A DNA stretch of 64,000 bases from Oscillospiraceae bacterium (GCA_022791315.1 JAAVYW010000045.1:1-64000), one strand, 5' to 3'; positions 1 through 7,850 are shown, numbered from the stretch's first letter. Numbers and translations: made by a program. The notes: generated by a model not told the origin, from the letters alone.

Positions 1-1
1 G

Positions 2-85
2 TCTTACCGCCTGAAAGAACGCAAGGAATTTATGCGCCAGAAACAGCAAATCGTGAACACTCTTTTTGAGCAAGGTAACGCTTAG
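2..85 (+). CDS. C-terminal end of an unidentified protein, cut by the window edge
   Basis: An open frame runs in from the left edge and ends at TAG 83-85, encoding 27 residues rich in Lys, Arg and Gln that end in EQGNA. The fragment is too short to identify. A hairpin with a T-rich tail follows (103-140), as expected for the end of a transcription unit. It points towards the prophage remnant, whose last gene is truncated, so a junction between two DNA origins probably lies between 85 and about 150. Confidence 0.45.
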   Translation, partial: SYRLKERKEFMRQKQQIVNTLFEQGNA

Positions 86-102
86 TTTTGTTACCCCCCC
101 CC

Positions 103-140
103 CCGCCGAAAAACGACAAAATTTCTTCGGCGGTTTCTTA
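103..140. terminator. Hairpin terminator between convergent genes
   Basis: Positions 103-110 and 126-133 form an 8-bp stem (CCGCCGAA / TTCGGCGG) with a 15-base loop, followed by TTTCTTA on the + strand. An 11-base C run (94-104) lies just upstream. It can serve the partial gene on the + strand and possibly the minus-strand phage operon. Confidence 0.55.
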
Positions 141-479
141 CAATTTTAAATTGGCCTTGACACCCATCTTCTCCGCAACCTCCTCCCAGCCCTGCCCCTG
201 CACATACCGCCGCAGCAGCACCTCCCGCTCCCTGGGGTTTGGCAGCCGGGAAAGCACCCCCTCCATCTCCCTGCGGAACCCTATCAGCCTGTCCACCTTG
301 GCGTCAATCTCCCGCTCCAAATCCAGGATTCTTGCCGCTGCCGTCCCCCTTCTGCCCCCGCCGCCCGGGGCGGAGTCCACCTTTCCCGCCAGTATTTCCC
401 ACCGGGCCCGCTCCTCCAGCAGCCGGTTAATCTCCTGTTCTGCCCGCTGGTATTGCAGCAGGTATTCTTTTGCCCGCAT
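138..479 (-). CDS. Phage DUF1492-like transcription regulator, C-terminally truncated
   Basis: This 113-residue protein has a charged coiled-coil-like N-terminal half and a C-terminal part (LPNPREREVLLRRY...WEEVAEKMG) resembling the sigma-70 region 4 / helix-turn-helix of phage DUF1492 proteins, which are thought to act in late transcription. Family members continue through the recognition helix. Here the frame ends at once with VKANLKL, so the second helix is missing. It overlaps the upstream helicase-loader-like gene by about 50 bases as the last gene of a minus-strand phage operon. The truncation suggests a deletion end point of a decayed prophage. Confidence 0.6.
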   Translation of the reverse strand: MRAKEYLLQYQRAEQEINRLLEERARWEILAGKVDSAPGGGGRRGTAAARILDLEREIDAKVDRLIGFRREMEGVLSRLPNPREREVLLRRYVQGQGWEEVAEKMGVKANLKL

Positions 480-1047
480 CCTGTCCCCCTCCTGATTCCC
501 GGCCCGCCCTGGAAGGCAGCCTCCTGCCTGCGGCGATTTTCCCCGCCAGCTGCCGTATCCCCGTGGGGATGGCCTCGTATTCCCGGTCGCTCTTGACCCT
601 GGCCCGGTAGGAGCGCAGGAAGTTCGACTGCACCACTGTGTTCACTTTCTCCGTGTCCATCAGTGCCCATTCTTTGAGCTGCCTTGCATCCCCCACCACC
701 TGCTGCACCTGCCTGGGGAGCGCCTCAAACTCCCTGGCGCTGGAATACCCGCTGTTGCGCAGGGCCTTCATCACCGCCCCCCAGGCCTCCATCTCGCTCA
801 GCTCATAGGGGTTCGACAGCTTGCGGATTGCCTCCTTGATGGCCCCGATATGCGGCGGGAACCCCTGGGCATCGCTGGCAATATGGGCCTTCACTGCTGC
901 GCTCACCAGCTCGTAGGGCTCCTCCTCAAACAGCGACGCCCAGAGGCTCACTGCCGCCCTGGTCTCCTCGGCGCCGGTGCTGCGGTAAAAGCTGGGGTAC
1001 GCCACCTTGAGCACTGCCATGATTTTTACGGTCTCCTCCCGCGTCAT
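427..1047 (-). CDS. Phage replicative helicase loader/inhibitor-like protein
   Basis: About 206 residues starting at MTREETVKIMAVL. The N-terminal 110 residues resemble the G39P-type loader/inhibitor of phage replicative helicases (pattern YPSFYR...W...L, then FPPHIGAIKEAI). The C-terminal half is basic. The ATG at 1045-1047 was chosen because GGAGGAGAGCTT precedes it and because it overlaps the upstream stop as ATGA, which suggests translational coupling. Its place after a DUF6291-type protein fits a phage replication module. Family assignment is by pattern only. Confidence 0.6.
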   Translation of the reverse strand: MTREETVKIMAVLKVAYPSFYRSTGAEETRAAVSLWASLFEEEPYELVSAAVKAHIASDAQGFPPHIGAIKEAIRKLSNPYELSEMEAWGAVMKALRNSGYSSAREFEALPRQVQQVVGDARQLKEWALMDTEKVNTVVQSNFLRSYRARVKSDREYEAIPTGIRQLAGKIAAGRRLPSRAGRESGGGQDAGKRIPAAIPAGRTGD

Positions 1048-1853
1048 AAGCTCTCCTCCTTCAGCATTTCCAAAAACGGGTTGCCCCCCTTTGCCGCGTT
1101 TCCCCCAGGGGACGCCCGCTTCCCCCAGCCCTCCCGGCTGCACCGCTTTACCACCAGGCCCCAGTCCTTCCACCGGTTCTTGTTCTGGCTGCTCTGGGCG
1201 CTCTCGTCGATGTACCGGATACACCGGCTCACCTCCTGCTCCCCCAAAGCGGCGCACAGCTTGCCGTATTCGCTGTCACTGAGCTTCACCCACCCGTACT
1301 CCCCATATCCCCGGCGTTCCGTCCCCCCGCGGGTGGGAGGCGCCTGCGCCGGGGAAAGCACAGCCTTTCCCTCTCCCGGTTCCATTCCCAGTCCTATTCC
1401 CAGTCCTATTCCCTCTCCTATTCCCTCTCCTATTCCCTCTCCTATTCCCTCTCCTATTCCCTCTCCTATTCCCTCTCCTATTCCTATTTCCCTATTGCTT
1501 TCCCCGGTTGGGGAAACAGGCTTTTCCAAATCCGGAAAGGTATCTTTTTCCCATTCCAAAACCCGGCTTTTTTCCTCCTCAAAAGCCGGGTTCTCATTTT
1601 CCTCCTGCGCCCCTTTCCCCTTCTTAGGCCGCCCCCCTTTTTTCCCGGCCTGGGAATGCCGGGCCGCAGCATCCAAATTGGGCCTGACTAAGATAAACAT
1701 CGCCTCCGCCATGCCGGAGAGGCGCGGCTCCCTGCGGTACAGCCCATACTCAATAATGGCAGTGAGCAGGGCGCCCTTGTCCCGTGCCGAGAGCCGGTTT
1801 GCAGCCTCGTAAAAGGAGCGGAAAAACGTAAAATACTCCACCATCTCTATCAT
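1044..1853 (-). CDS. Phage DUF6291-type replication module protein with GIGE repeat
   Basis: This 269-residue protein starts with a conserved block (YFTFFRSFYEAANRLS...LLTAIIEYGLY) typical of phage DUF6291 proteins that sit before helicase loaders. A basic GGRPKKGK stretch follows, then a low-complexity linker of repeated GIGE units encoded by a 12-bp tandem repeat, then a C-terminal domain with WKDWGLVVKR. The first and last parts are probably folded domains joined by a length-variable linker. It is coupled to the next gene by an ATGA overlap. A direct role in replication is inferred from position only. Confidence 0.6.
   Translation of the reverse strand: MIEMVEYFTFFRSFYEAANRLSARDKGALLTAIIEYGLYRREPRLSGMAEAMFILVRPNLDAAARHSQAGKKGGRPKKGKGAQEENENPAFEEEKSRVLEWEKDTFPDLEKPVSPTGESNREIGIGEGIGEGIGEGIGEGIGEGIGEGIGLGIGLGMEPGEGKAVLSPAQAPPTRGGTERRGYGEYGWVKLSDSEYGKLCAALGEQEVSRCIRYIDESAQSSQNKNRWKDWGLVVKRCSREGWGKRASPGGNAAKGGNPFLEMLKEESL
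1381..1482. repeat. 12-bp in-frame tandem repeat
   Basis: Six perfect copies of CCTATTCCCTCT occupy 1405-1476, flanked by degenerate copies (CCTATTCCCAGT at 1393-1404 and partial units outside). Because the unit is 12 bp, copy-number change keeps the reading frame and adds or removes one GIGE tetrapeptide on the minus strand. Confidence 0.9.
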
Positions 1854-1877
1854 CCCCCCATCTGCCTCCCAAACGGC

Positions 1878-2075
1878 CTATTGCCCCCGCCCCAGCAGGT
1901 AGTCTGTGGAACACCCCCACAGGGCCGCCAGGGCCAGCAGCTTTGACAGCGGCAGCTTGGTGGCCCCCCGCTGCCAGTTTGAAACCGTGCGCCGCGACAC
2001 ATGGAGCGCCTTTGCCAAGTCCTCCCGGCTCATCTGGTGCTTAATGCGTTCTGCCTCAATCACAGGCAACACCAT
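1878..2075 (-). CDS. Small XRE-family helix-turn-helix regulator (Cro-like)
   Basis: A 65-residue protein made almost entirely of one HTH_3 domain: MSREDLAKALHVSRRTVSNWQRG followed by LPLSKLLALAALWGCSTDYLLG. It is the first gene of the minus-strand replication operon and is divergent from the CI-like repressor, the position of a Cro-type switch protein. Its promoter (2121-2148) faces the repressor promoter across about 40 bases. DNA binding at the shared operators is inferred. Confidence 0.8.
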   Translation of the reverse strand: MVLPVIEAERIKHQMSREDLAKALHVSRRTVSNWQRGATKLPLSKLLALAALWGCSTDYLLGRGQ

Positions 2076-2120
2076 CCTATTCCCCCTCTGTTTTGCTCAT
2101 TTCGGGCCCCTCTATCTTCT

Positions 2121-2148
2121 ATTCTACCTCAAAACGGGCAAAAGTCAA
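2121..2148 (-). promoter_or_regulatory. Promoter of the prophage early/replication operon
   Basis: On the minus strand TTGACT (2143-2148), a 16-base spacer and TAGAAT (2121-2126) form a near-consensus sigma-A promoter. The spacer begins with the TTGCCC operator-like core. Confidence 0.7.
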
Positions 2149-2210
2149 GCCCATCTCCGAAAATTATTGCCCATTTTGAGAAAAATATTGCTTGACTATT
2201 GCCCAAAACA
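2130..2210. promoter_or_regulatory. Operator region between divergent phage regulators
   Basis: A 15-base motif GCTTGACTWTTGCCC occurs as an inverted pair, at 2136-2150 on the minus strand and 2190-2204 on the plus strand, with one mismatch. A third, weaker core (ATTGCCCATTTTGAG) lies at 2166-2180. Each copy in the pair overlaps a -35 box and the start of a spacer, so a bound repressor would block both promoters. Confidence 0.6.
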
Positions 2211-2220
2211 GGAGTATCCT
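2192..2220 (+). promoter_or_regulatory. Promoter of the CI-like repressor
   Basis: TTGACT (2192-2197), a 17-base spacer and TATCCT (2215-2220). The expected transcript start near 2227 lies beside the GAGGTGA ribosome site, so the leader would be very short. Confidence 0.7.
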
Positions 2221-2238
2221 AGAGCTGAGGTGAACACG

Positions 2239-3042
2239 ATGAGCTTTGGAAAATCCCTCATAGCCATTCGGGAGGCCCAAAACATCTCCCGCAAAGACTT
2301 TGCCGCGCAGCTGGCAATCCCCTACACCACCCTGCGCAATTACGAGACCGGCCAGCGGGAGCCGGGGCACAAGCTGCTGGTCAAAATGGCCTCCCTCCTG
2401 TCCGTCTCCACCGACGAGCTCCTGGGCCACTGCCCCGATAAAGCAAAAGCCCCCGCCCTGTCCGGCGAGGCGCTGGATATGATAAAAGACTACCACAGCT
2501 TAGACCAGTGGGGCAAGCAAGCAGTGCGCTCTGTCCTGGCCCATGAAAAGGCAAGGTGCAAGGCGTTGAACGCTCAGGCGTTCAACACCTCGGCGCTTGG
2601 CGCCCCGGCATCAAGCGCCCAAACGATAGCCGCCCAGGCCGGTACTGCCCGGCCCGCGGGCAGGGTTATCCCCCTGCGCTGCTCTGCCCAGCCGGCCAGC
2701 GCAGGCACAGGCCTCTATCTGGGGCCCGAAGAATTCACCACCCTCCTTGTGCAGGAGAACGAGGCCACCCGGCAGGCCTCCTTCTGCGTCCCCGTCTCCG
2801 GCGACAGCATGGAGCCCCGCTACCACCACGGCGACCTCCTGATGATAGACGCCGGCGCCGCCCCAGGGCCCGGCGACATCGGCCTTTTTACGGTAGACGG
2901 CGAGGGCTATGTCAAGGCCTGCGGGGCGGGCTGCCTGGTGTCGCTCAACCCGGCCTATCCCAACATCCCCCTCACCGAGGACACCCGCTGCAACGGCAAA
3001 GTCATCGGCGTGCTAAAGCCGGATTGGGTTGTGGAGAAATAA
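2239..3042 (+). CDS. CI/LexA-like phage repressor with S24 self-cleavage domain
   Basis: A 267-residue lysogeny repressor. Residues 1-65 form an XRE helix-turn-helix (SRKDFAAQLAIPYTTLRNYE). A linker follows, then a peptidase S24 domain with the nucleophile in VSGDSMEP (Ser190) and the general base Lys in GEGYVKAC (Lys226), so the catalytic dyad is intact. A plausible Ala-Gly cleavage site lies near residues 155-156. ATG 2239 was chosen for the GAGGTGA site before it and the domain start. It is transcribed away from the Cro-like gene and remains complete although the prophage is truncated. DNA-damage inducibility is expected from the family but not shown. Confidence 0.85.
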   Translation: MSFGKSLIAIREAQNISRKDFAAQLAIPYTTLRNYETGQREPGHKLLVKMASLLSVSTDELLGHCPDKAKAPALSGEALDMIKDYHSLDQWGKQAVRSVLAHEKARCKALNAQAFNTSALGAPASSAQTIAAQAGTARPAGRVIPLRCSAQPASAGTGLYLGPEEFTTLLVQENEATRQASFCVPVSGDSMEPRYHHGDLLMIDAGAAPGPGDIGLFTVDGEGYVKACGAGCLVSLNPAYPNIPLTEDTRCNGKVIGVLKPDWVVEK

Positions 3043-3051
3043 CCCCTGTCC

Positions 3052-3090
3052 CTTCCCCCCTGCCCCTGTGGCGGGAGGGAAGTTTTCCAT
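3052..3090 (+). terminator. Terminator after the repressor gene
   Basis: CTTCCC (3052-3057) pairs with GGGAAG (3077-3082) through a GC-rich arm and is followed by TTTTCCATTTTA. It separates the prophage remnant from the chemoreceptor gene. Confidence 0.55.
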
Positions 3091-3201
3091 TTTATCCCAA
3101 AAATCCGGGCAATCCCCCCTGGCAAAACCGGCAACTCTCTCCCCAATTCCCAATTCCCGCCCCCTTCTATCGGATAGTTTTCACAAAGTCATTTTCTGCT
3201 G

Positions 3202-3230
3202 TTGCAATTGCCACATTTTTATTATATAAT
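3202..3230 (+). promoter_or_regulatory. Promoter of the chemoreceptor gene
   Basis: TTGCAA (3202-3207), a 17-base spacer and a perfect TATAAT (3225-3230) in an AT-rich stretch, 56 bases before the ATG. Confidence 0.8.
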
Positions 3231-3285
3231 AAGTTGTACATCTCTGTTAAATTCCCTACAGGGAAAGATGAAGGAGGACCTAATC

Positions 3286-4944
3286 ATGGGTAAGAGTATT
3301 AAAAGGTCAGTGGGTATCCGGATGGCCTGCGCCGTCTTTGCGATTCTCCTATTTAGCGTAGTAACTACCATAAATATCCTGCGTATCGACCGTACCCAGG
3401 AAGAGAGCGCCATCGCCCGCTCCACGCTGGACCAGGTGCAGCTGGCGGAAACCGCCCACTACAAATGGTCGGCCAACCTGAGCAACGCCCTCTATGCCGG
3501 CACCGAATTCACCGGCAGCATGGACCATACCAGCTGCGTGCTGGGCAAGTGGCTCTATAGCTCCCTGGAGCTGGAAGACGAGACGATTGAAAACCTGCGG
3601 GCCCAGCTGGAGCCCCTCCACAAGGAGCTCCACGCCTCTGCGGCCACGGCCCTGGAACGGATGGAGGCCAGCCCCATCCAGGGCCAGCAGTATTACCAGG
3701 AGACCATCCTCACCAACCTCTCCACCCTGGTGGGCCTGCTGGACAAGGTGGTGGAGCGCAGCCAGGTCCTCAACGACACCTATACCAAGAACATGAACGA
3801 CACCATTGCGCTCATGCACTTCTCCACCTGTGTCTGCCTGGTGCTGGCCCTGGTTGCCCTCACCAGCCTGGTGATTTATGTGCTGCAATATGTCATCAAG
3901 CCGCTGCTGCTCATCACGCAAAAGGCCCGTCCCCTTCAGAACGGCAACCTAGCCCTGGATTTGAACTATCATTCCAAGAACGAGCTGGGGCAGCTGGCCC
4001 AGACCTTGGAGCAGTCGGTGGGCCGCATCCGGGAGTACATACAGGACATCACCCGCATCATGGGCGAGCTGGCAAAGGGCAATTTTGATGTGTATACCTC
4101 CACCAATTACATCGGTGACTTCCAGTCCATTGAGACTGCCCTAAACGCCTTTACCACCTCCCTCTCCGACGCTTTGGGCAACATTGTCCACGCAGAGCAG
4201 CGGGTCACCGGCAATGCCGAGCAGCTGTCCAGCGGGGCCCAGGCCCTGGCCCAAGGGGCCACAGAGCAGGCCAGCTCCGTGCAGGAGCTCTATGCCACAG
4301 TGGATGACCTGTCCAAGAGCGCCTCCCGGAACGTGGAGGCTGCGGCCAATGCCCAGCGCAGTGCCCAGCTCACCAGCGAGCAGGTCACCCTCAGCAGCGA
4401 AGAGATGGAGCAGATGGTTGCCGCCATGGAGCGCATCTCCGAGTCCTCTGCGGAAATCGGCAAAATCATCGCCACCATTGAAAACATCGCCTTCCAGACC
4501 AATATCCTGGCCCTGAACGCCGCTGTGGAGGCTGCCAGGGTGGGCTCTGCCGGCCGTGGCTTTGCCGTTGTCGCCGACGAAGTCCGCAGCCTGGCCTCCA
4601 AGTCCGACGAGGCCGCCAAGGCCACCAAGGAACTCATCGACCATTCCAGCGTCTCGGTGCACGAGGGCAATGAGATTGTCCGCCGGGTGTCCGATTCCCT
4701 CAAGCGGGTGCAGGAGCTGGTGGTGGAATCCGATAAGGCCATCAACTCCATTGCCCAGGCCGTAGACCAGGAGGCCACGGCGCTCTCCCAGGTCTCCGAG
4801 GGCCTCGGCCAGATTTCCTCCGTGGTGCAGACCAACTCCGCCAGCAGCGAGGAATCCGCCGCCGTCAGCTCCGAGCTGTTCGACCAGGTGCATCTGCTGG
4901 AAAACGAGACCAAGAAGTTCCAGCTCAAAACCAACGCCATGTAG
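3286..4944 (+). CDS. Methyl-accepting chemotaxis protein with extracytoplasmic CZB-like domain
   Basis: A 552-residue chemoreceptor. TM1 is at about residues 13-32 and TM2 at about 183-206. HAMP-like segments follow, then the signalling domain containing the conserved hairpin tip ([20 protein letters not shown]...[20 protein letters not shown]). Between the TM helices is a CZB-like zinc motif: His58, Cys84 in CVLGKW, His112 and His116. CZB domains are usually cytoplasmic, so this placement would sense metal or an oxidant such as HOCl outside the membrane; that ligand is inferred. ATG 3286 follows AAGGAGGACC. It is a single-gene unit with its own promoter and a perfect terminator. No other che genes are visible nearby. 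Confidence 0.9.
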   Translation: MGKSIKRSVGIRMACAVFAILLFSVVTTINILRIDRTQEESAIARSTLDQVQLAETAHYKWSANLSNALYAGTEFTGSMDHTSCVLGKWLYSSLELEDETIENLRAQLEPLHKELHASAATALERMEASPIQGQQYYQETILTNLSTLVGLLDKVVERSQVLNDTYTKNMNDTIALMHFSTCVCLVLALVALTSLVIYVLQYVIKPLLLITQKARPLQNGNLALDLNYHSKNELGQLAQTLEQSVGRIREYIQDITRIMGELAKGNFDVYTSTNYIGDFQSIETALNAFTTSLSDALGNIVHAEQRVTGNAEQLSSGAQALAQGATEQASSVQELYATVDDLSKSASRNVEAAANAQRSAQLTSEQVTLSSEEMEQMVAAMERISESSAEIGKIIATIENIAFQTNILALNAAVEAARVGSAGRGFAVVADEVRSLASKSDEAAKATKELIDHSSVSVHEGNEIVRRVSDSLKRVQELVVESDKAINSIAQAVDQEATALSQVSEGLGQISSVVQTNSASSEESAAVSSELFDQVHLLENETKKFQLKTNAM

Positions 4945-4949
4945 TCTCT

Positions 4950-4987
4950 CCCCTTCCGGGACCTGCCTCCCGGAAGGGGTTCTTTTT
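4950..4987 (+). terminator. Strong intrinsic terminator of the chemoreceptor gene
   Basis: A perfect 12-bp stem (4950-4961 with 4968-4979, CCCCTTCCGGGA / TCCCGGAAGGGG) has a 6-base loop and is followed by TTCTTTTT. The stretch 4988-5172 after it shows no gene or clear signal beyond the next ribosome site. Confidence 0.9.
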
Positions 4988-5172
4988 ACTCGGGGATAGC
5001 CCATCTGCCCCAATCCCTTTGGCCCGGTTGGCCGCCTAGCCCGGGGCCCTTCCCCTGGCGGGCAGCGCGCAGGCCGCCCACGCCCGGGGATGCGAAAGGG
5101 CTGCAAGGAAAGCGGGAAAAGCAGCGCCCCGGGGCAGGCGGCATACCAAGGGCACAAAGAGGAGGGGTTCTG

Positions 5173-5727
5173 ATGGAAAACACCGTGATTCTCATTTCGG
5201 GGATGCCGGCAACGGGAAAATCCACCTTTGGGGCGTGGCTCTCCCAAAAGCTGCGCGCCCCCCTTGTGAGCTACGACCATATCCTGGCAAAGCTCACGGA
5301 GCCGGCAGCGGAAGCCCCCGACACCAAGGGCCACCCGGCCTTCCAGCGGATTCCCTATGAATTCTTCTTCTTTACCCTGGAGGAAGCCATGCGCTCCTCC
5401 GCCCGCTTCCTGGCCGATTACATTTTCAGCGACCAGATAGCGGGGCTGCTGGACCGGCTTACAGAGCAATACGGATACCGGGTCATCAACATCCACCTGG
5501 ACGCCGCGCCCGAGACAGCCTACCGGCGGTTTCTCCGGCGCAACACCCAGGACAGGGAATCCAAAAAGATACGGCCTGCTGTCTCCCCGGAGGACTTCCG
5601 CAGCGCCACAAAGCAAAACCGGGATTTCCGGTATGGCGATTGCCTGATTGAGGTGGATACAGAGGATTTTTCCCGGCTCTCCTACGACAGCGTGTACGAA
5701 GCAGTGAAAAAGCACCTACAGGAGTGA
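5173..5727 (+). CDS. P-loop kinase-like ATPase
   Basis: A 184-residue AAA/P-loop protein with Walker A GMPATGKST near the N-terminus and a later segment with Arg-rich lid features (RRFLRRNTQDRESKKIRP). The fold is that of small nucleotide or sugar kinases and zeta-like phosphotransferases. The substrate cannot be read from the sequence. The ATG at 5173 follows AGGAGGGG. The gene stands alone between the chemoreceptor terminator and the MATE promoter, with no antitoxin-like neighbour. Two more small P-loop kinases of similar size occur at 17865 and 27295. Confidence 0.7.
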   Translation: MENTVILISGMPATGKSTFGAWLSQKLRAPLVSYDHILAKLTEPAAEAPDTKGHPAFQRIPYEFFFFTLEEAMRSSARFLADYIFSDQIAGLLDRLTEQYGYRVINIHLDAAPETAYRRFLRRNTQDRESKKIRPAVSPEDFRSATKQNRDFRYGDCLIEVDTEDFSRLSYDSVYEAVKKHLQE

Positions 5728-5766
5728 GCGGAACCCCCCAAAAAACAGACAAACCGCCCGGGGCAG

Positions 5767-5795
5767 TTGACAAGCCACCCCCGATAGGCTATAAT
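5767..5795 (+). promoter_or_regulatory. Consensus promoter of the MATE/ABC-F operon
   Basis: Perfect TTGACA (5767-5772), a 17-base spacer and perfect TATAAT (5790-5795). The next ATG (5804) lies almost at the predicted transcript start. Confidence 0.9.
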
Positions 5796-5803
5796 AGAAA
5801 ATA

Positions 5804-5848
5804 ATGGAGGAACACACTCGGTTCATCAGAAACCGGGTGTGTTTTTAG
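5804..5848 (+). CDS. Possible 14-residue leader peptide inside the attenuator
   Basis: ATG 5804 opens a 14-codon frame (MEEHTRFIRNRVCF) that ends at TAG 5846-5848, immediately after the hairpin. The whole hairpin lies inside this frame. Because the promoter's -10 box ends at 5795, translation would be leaderless. Leader peptides of this size that overlap a terminator regulate many ABC-F and other antibiotic-resistance genes through ribosome stalling. That role here is an inference from layout. Confidence 0.45.
   Translation: MEEHTRFIRNRVCF
5811..5846 (+). terminator. Attenuator-type terminator before the MATE gene
   Basis: A 13-bp stem (5811-5823 with 5831-5843, one G-T pair) has a 7-base loop and ends in a T run (5842-5846). 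It lies between the consensus promoter and the MATE start at 5920 with no second promoter visible, so it probably works as a conditional terminator. Confidence 0.75.
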
Positions 5849-5919
5849 ATGGATAGGCGGCGGGAATAGGCCAGCCGGCGTCTCACTACTGTGCCCTACT
5901 TAAAGGAGGAACCTATCTC

Positions 5920-7296
5920 ATGGAAGACCAAAAAAAGCTCTATCTCTTTGAAGAATCCCCCATCAGCCGCGCTGTGTTTTCCATGGCTATCCCCACGGTC
6001 ATCAGCTCGCTGATTATGGTGATTTACAGCCTGTCCGACACCTACTTTGTAGGCATGCTAAACAACGCCGTAGAAAATGCCGCAGTCACCCTGGCAGCCC
6101 CTATCCTGCTGGCCTTTAACGCGGTCAACAACCTCTTTGGCGTGGGCAGCTCCAGCATGATGAGCCGGGCCCTGGGCCGCCGGGAATACGATATGGTGCG
6201 CCGCATCGCCGCCTTTGCCTTTTGGTGTACTGTGGCTGCCAGCGCCCTCTTTTCCGCCCTGTACCTTATCGCCCGGGAGCCCCTGCTGGCCCTCTTGGGC
6301 ACCAACCCCGAGACCTACCTGGCCACCCGCCAATACCTGGACTGGACCGTGGCCTGCGGCGCGGTGCCCGCCATCCTCAACGTGGTGCTGGCCTATATGG
6401 TGCGCTCTGAGGGCAGCACCCTCCACGCCAGCATCGGCACCATGAGCGGCTGCATCCTGAATATCATCCTGGACCCCATCTTCATCCTGCCCCAGGGCCT
6501 GGATATGGGGGCCGCCGGGGCCGGCTGCGCCACCTTCCTCTCCAACTGTGTGGCCTGTGTCTATTTCTTTGTCCTCCTCTTTGCCCGCCGGGGCAAGACC
6601 TATGTCTGCATTGACCCCCGCCGCTTCTCTTTCGATAAGGGGATTGTCCTGGGCGTCTGCGGGGTGGGCATCCCCGCCTCCATCCAAAACCTGCTCAACG
6701 TCACCGGCATGACAGTGCTCAACAACTTCACCTCCCCCTTTGGCCCCAACGCCGTGGCTGCCATGGGCATCGCCCACAAAGTAAACATGGTGCCCATGAA
6801 CATCTCCATGGGCTTTTCCCAGGGCGTCATGCCCCTGGTGAGCTACAACTATGCCTCCGGCAACACCCGCCGGATGCGCAAAGCCGTGGTCTTTTCCGCC
6901 GAAATCACCCTGTCGTTCCTGGTGCTGGTGGCAGTGGGCTATTTCCTGGGCTCCGAATCCATCATCCGCCTCTTCATTGAAAACCCCGACATCGTGGCCT
7001 ATGGCTCCGCCTTCCTGCGTGCCATGTGCTTTGGGATGCCCTTCCTCAGCCTGGACTTTTTGGCCGTGGGGGTGTTCCAGGCTGTGGGCATGGGCAAGAA
7101 GGCCCTGCTCTTCGCTATCCTGCGGAAAATCGTGCTGGAAATCCCGGCCATCTATGTCCTCAACTACTTCTTCCCCCTCTATGGCCTGGCCTATTCCCAG
7201 CTGGTGGCCGAGGTCATCTTAGCCGCCGCCGCCATTTTCACCCTGCGCCGCATCCTCTCCGCCTCCGGCTCTCCCTCCCGCGCAAAGCAAAATTGA
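5920..7296 (+). CDS. MATE family multidrug/Na+ antiporter
   Basis: A 458-residue, 12-helix membrane transporter of the usual MATE length. The N-terminal half has the typical KLYLFEESPISRAVF start followed by IPTVISSLIMVIYSLSDTYFVG. Repeated helix motifs include NNLFGVGSSSMMSR and NFTSPFGPNAVAAMGIAHK. It is expected to export cationic drugs or metabolites using Na+ or H+. It is the first gene of an operon with a small P-loop kinase (22 bases downstream) and an ABC-F protein, behind an attenuator, which suggests a drug-responsive cassette. The RBS AAAGGAGG precedes the ATG. Confidence 0.9.
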   Translation: MEDQKKLYLFEESPISRAVFSMAIPTVISSLIMVIYSLSDTYFVGMLNNAVENAAVTLAAPILLAFNAVNNLFGVGSSSMMSRALGRREYDMVRRIAAFAFWCTVAASALFSALYLIAREPLLALLGTNPETYLATRQYLDWTVACGAVPAILNVVLAYMVRSEGSTLHASIGTMSGCILNIILDPIFILPQGLDMGAAGAGCATFLSNCVACVYFFVLLFARRGKTYVCIDPRRFSFDKGIVLGVCGVGIPASIQNLLNVTGMTVLNNFTSPFGPNAVAAMGIAHKVNMVPMNISMGFSQGVMPLVSYNYASGNTRRMRKAVVFSAEITLSFLVLVAVGYFLGSESIIRLFIENPDIVAYGSAFLRAMCFGMPFLSLDFLAVGVFQAVGMGKKALLFAILRKIVLEIPAIYVLNYFFPLYGLAYSQLVAEVILAAAAIFTLRRILSASGSPSRAKQN

Positions 7297-7318
7297 CTCA
7301 TAGAAAGGAACCACCCTT

Positions 7319-7831
7319 ATGCTCCAAAAGCTCTTTATCACCGGCCCCGTGGGCAGCGGCAAGAGTACCCTGGCCCGGGAAATCGCCCGCCGCATGGGCA
7401 TCCAGTGCACCGAGCTGGACTCCCTCTGCTATGTCCCCGACGACTCCCCCTCCGGCAACCGCAAGCGGCCGGTGGAAGAACGAGACGCCCTCTTCTACGC
7501 CGCCCTGGCAGAGCCCCGCTGGGTGATGGAGGACGCCGGCCGCGCCTGTTTTGAGGAAGCCCGCCGCCAGGCCGACGCCGTAGTGCTCTTAGAGCCCTCC
7601 CCCCTTTGCCGCCGGGTGCGGGTGGTCCGGCGTTGGCTCAAGCAAAACCTGGGGCTGGAACCCTGCGGTTACCGCCCCGGCTTTGAGATGCTGCGCTCCA
7701 TGTTCCGCTGGAGCAAAAACTATGAAACCGGCCAAGACGACATCCGCCAGCGCCTGCAAGCCTACCCGGACAAGCTGGTGGTGCTGCGCACCAACGCCCA
7801 GGTGAGGGAATTCCTCGCCCAATGGGACTAA
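7319..7831 (+). CDS. FlaR/topology-modulator-like P-loop kinase
   Basis: A 170-residue P-loop protein: Walker A GPVGSGKSTLAREIARRMG at residues 9-27, followed by ELDSLCYVP, a pattern of the 'DNA topology modulation' FlaR-like adenylate-kinase-fold family. Its reaction is unknown. It lies between the MATE and ABC-F genes (gaps of 22 and 19 bases) and shares their promoter. Whether it has a role in resistance or is a passenger cannot be told. Confidence 0.7.
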   Translation: MLQKLFITGPVGSGKSTLAREIARRMGIQCTELDSLCYVPDDSPSGNRKRPVEERDALFYAALAEPRWVMEDAGRACFEEARRQADAVVLLEPSPLCRRVRVVRRWLKQNLGLEPCGYRPGFEMLRSMFRWSKNYETGQDDIRQRLQAYPDKLVVLRTNAQVREFLAQWD

Positions 7832-7850
7832 CAAATCACGGAGGAACACT

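Noticed and set aside
94..104. Poly-C tract as a phase-variable switch
   Set aside because: The 11-base C run lies between genes next to a terminator and not within a promoter spacer or reading frame.
1381..1482. Possible CRISPR-like array
   Set aside because: The units are contiguous 12-mers without spacers and lie in frame in a gene.
4141..5715. A 524-codon minus-strand frame across the chemoreceptor and kinase genes
   Set aside because: It spans two clear + strand genes and a strong terminator, has no domain and mirrors codon bias.
5173..5727. Zeta-type toxin of a toxin-antitoxin pair
   Set aside because: The P-loop fits, but no small antitoxin gene is adjacent and the zeta-specific substrate motifs are not visible.
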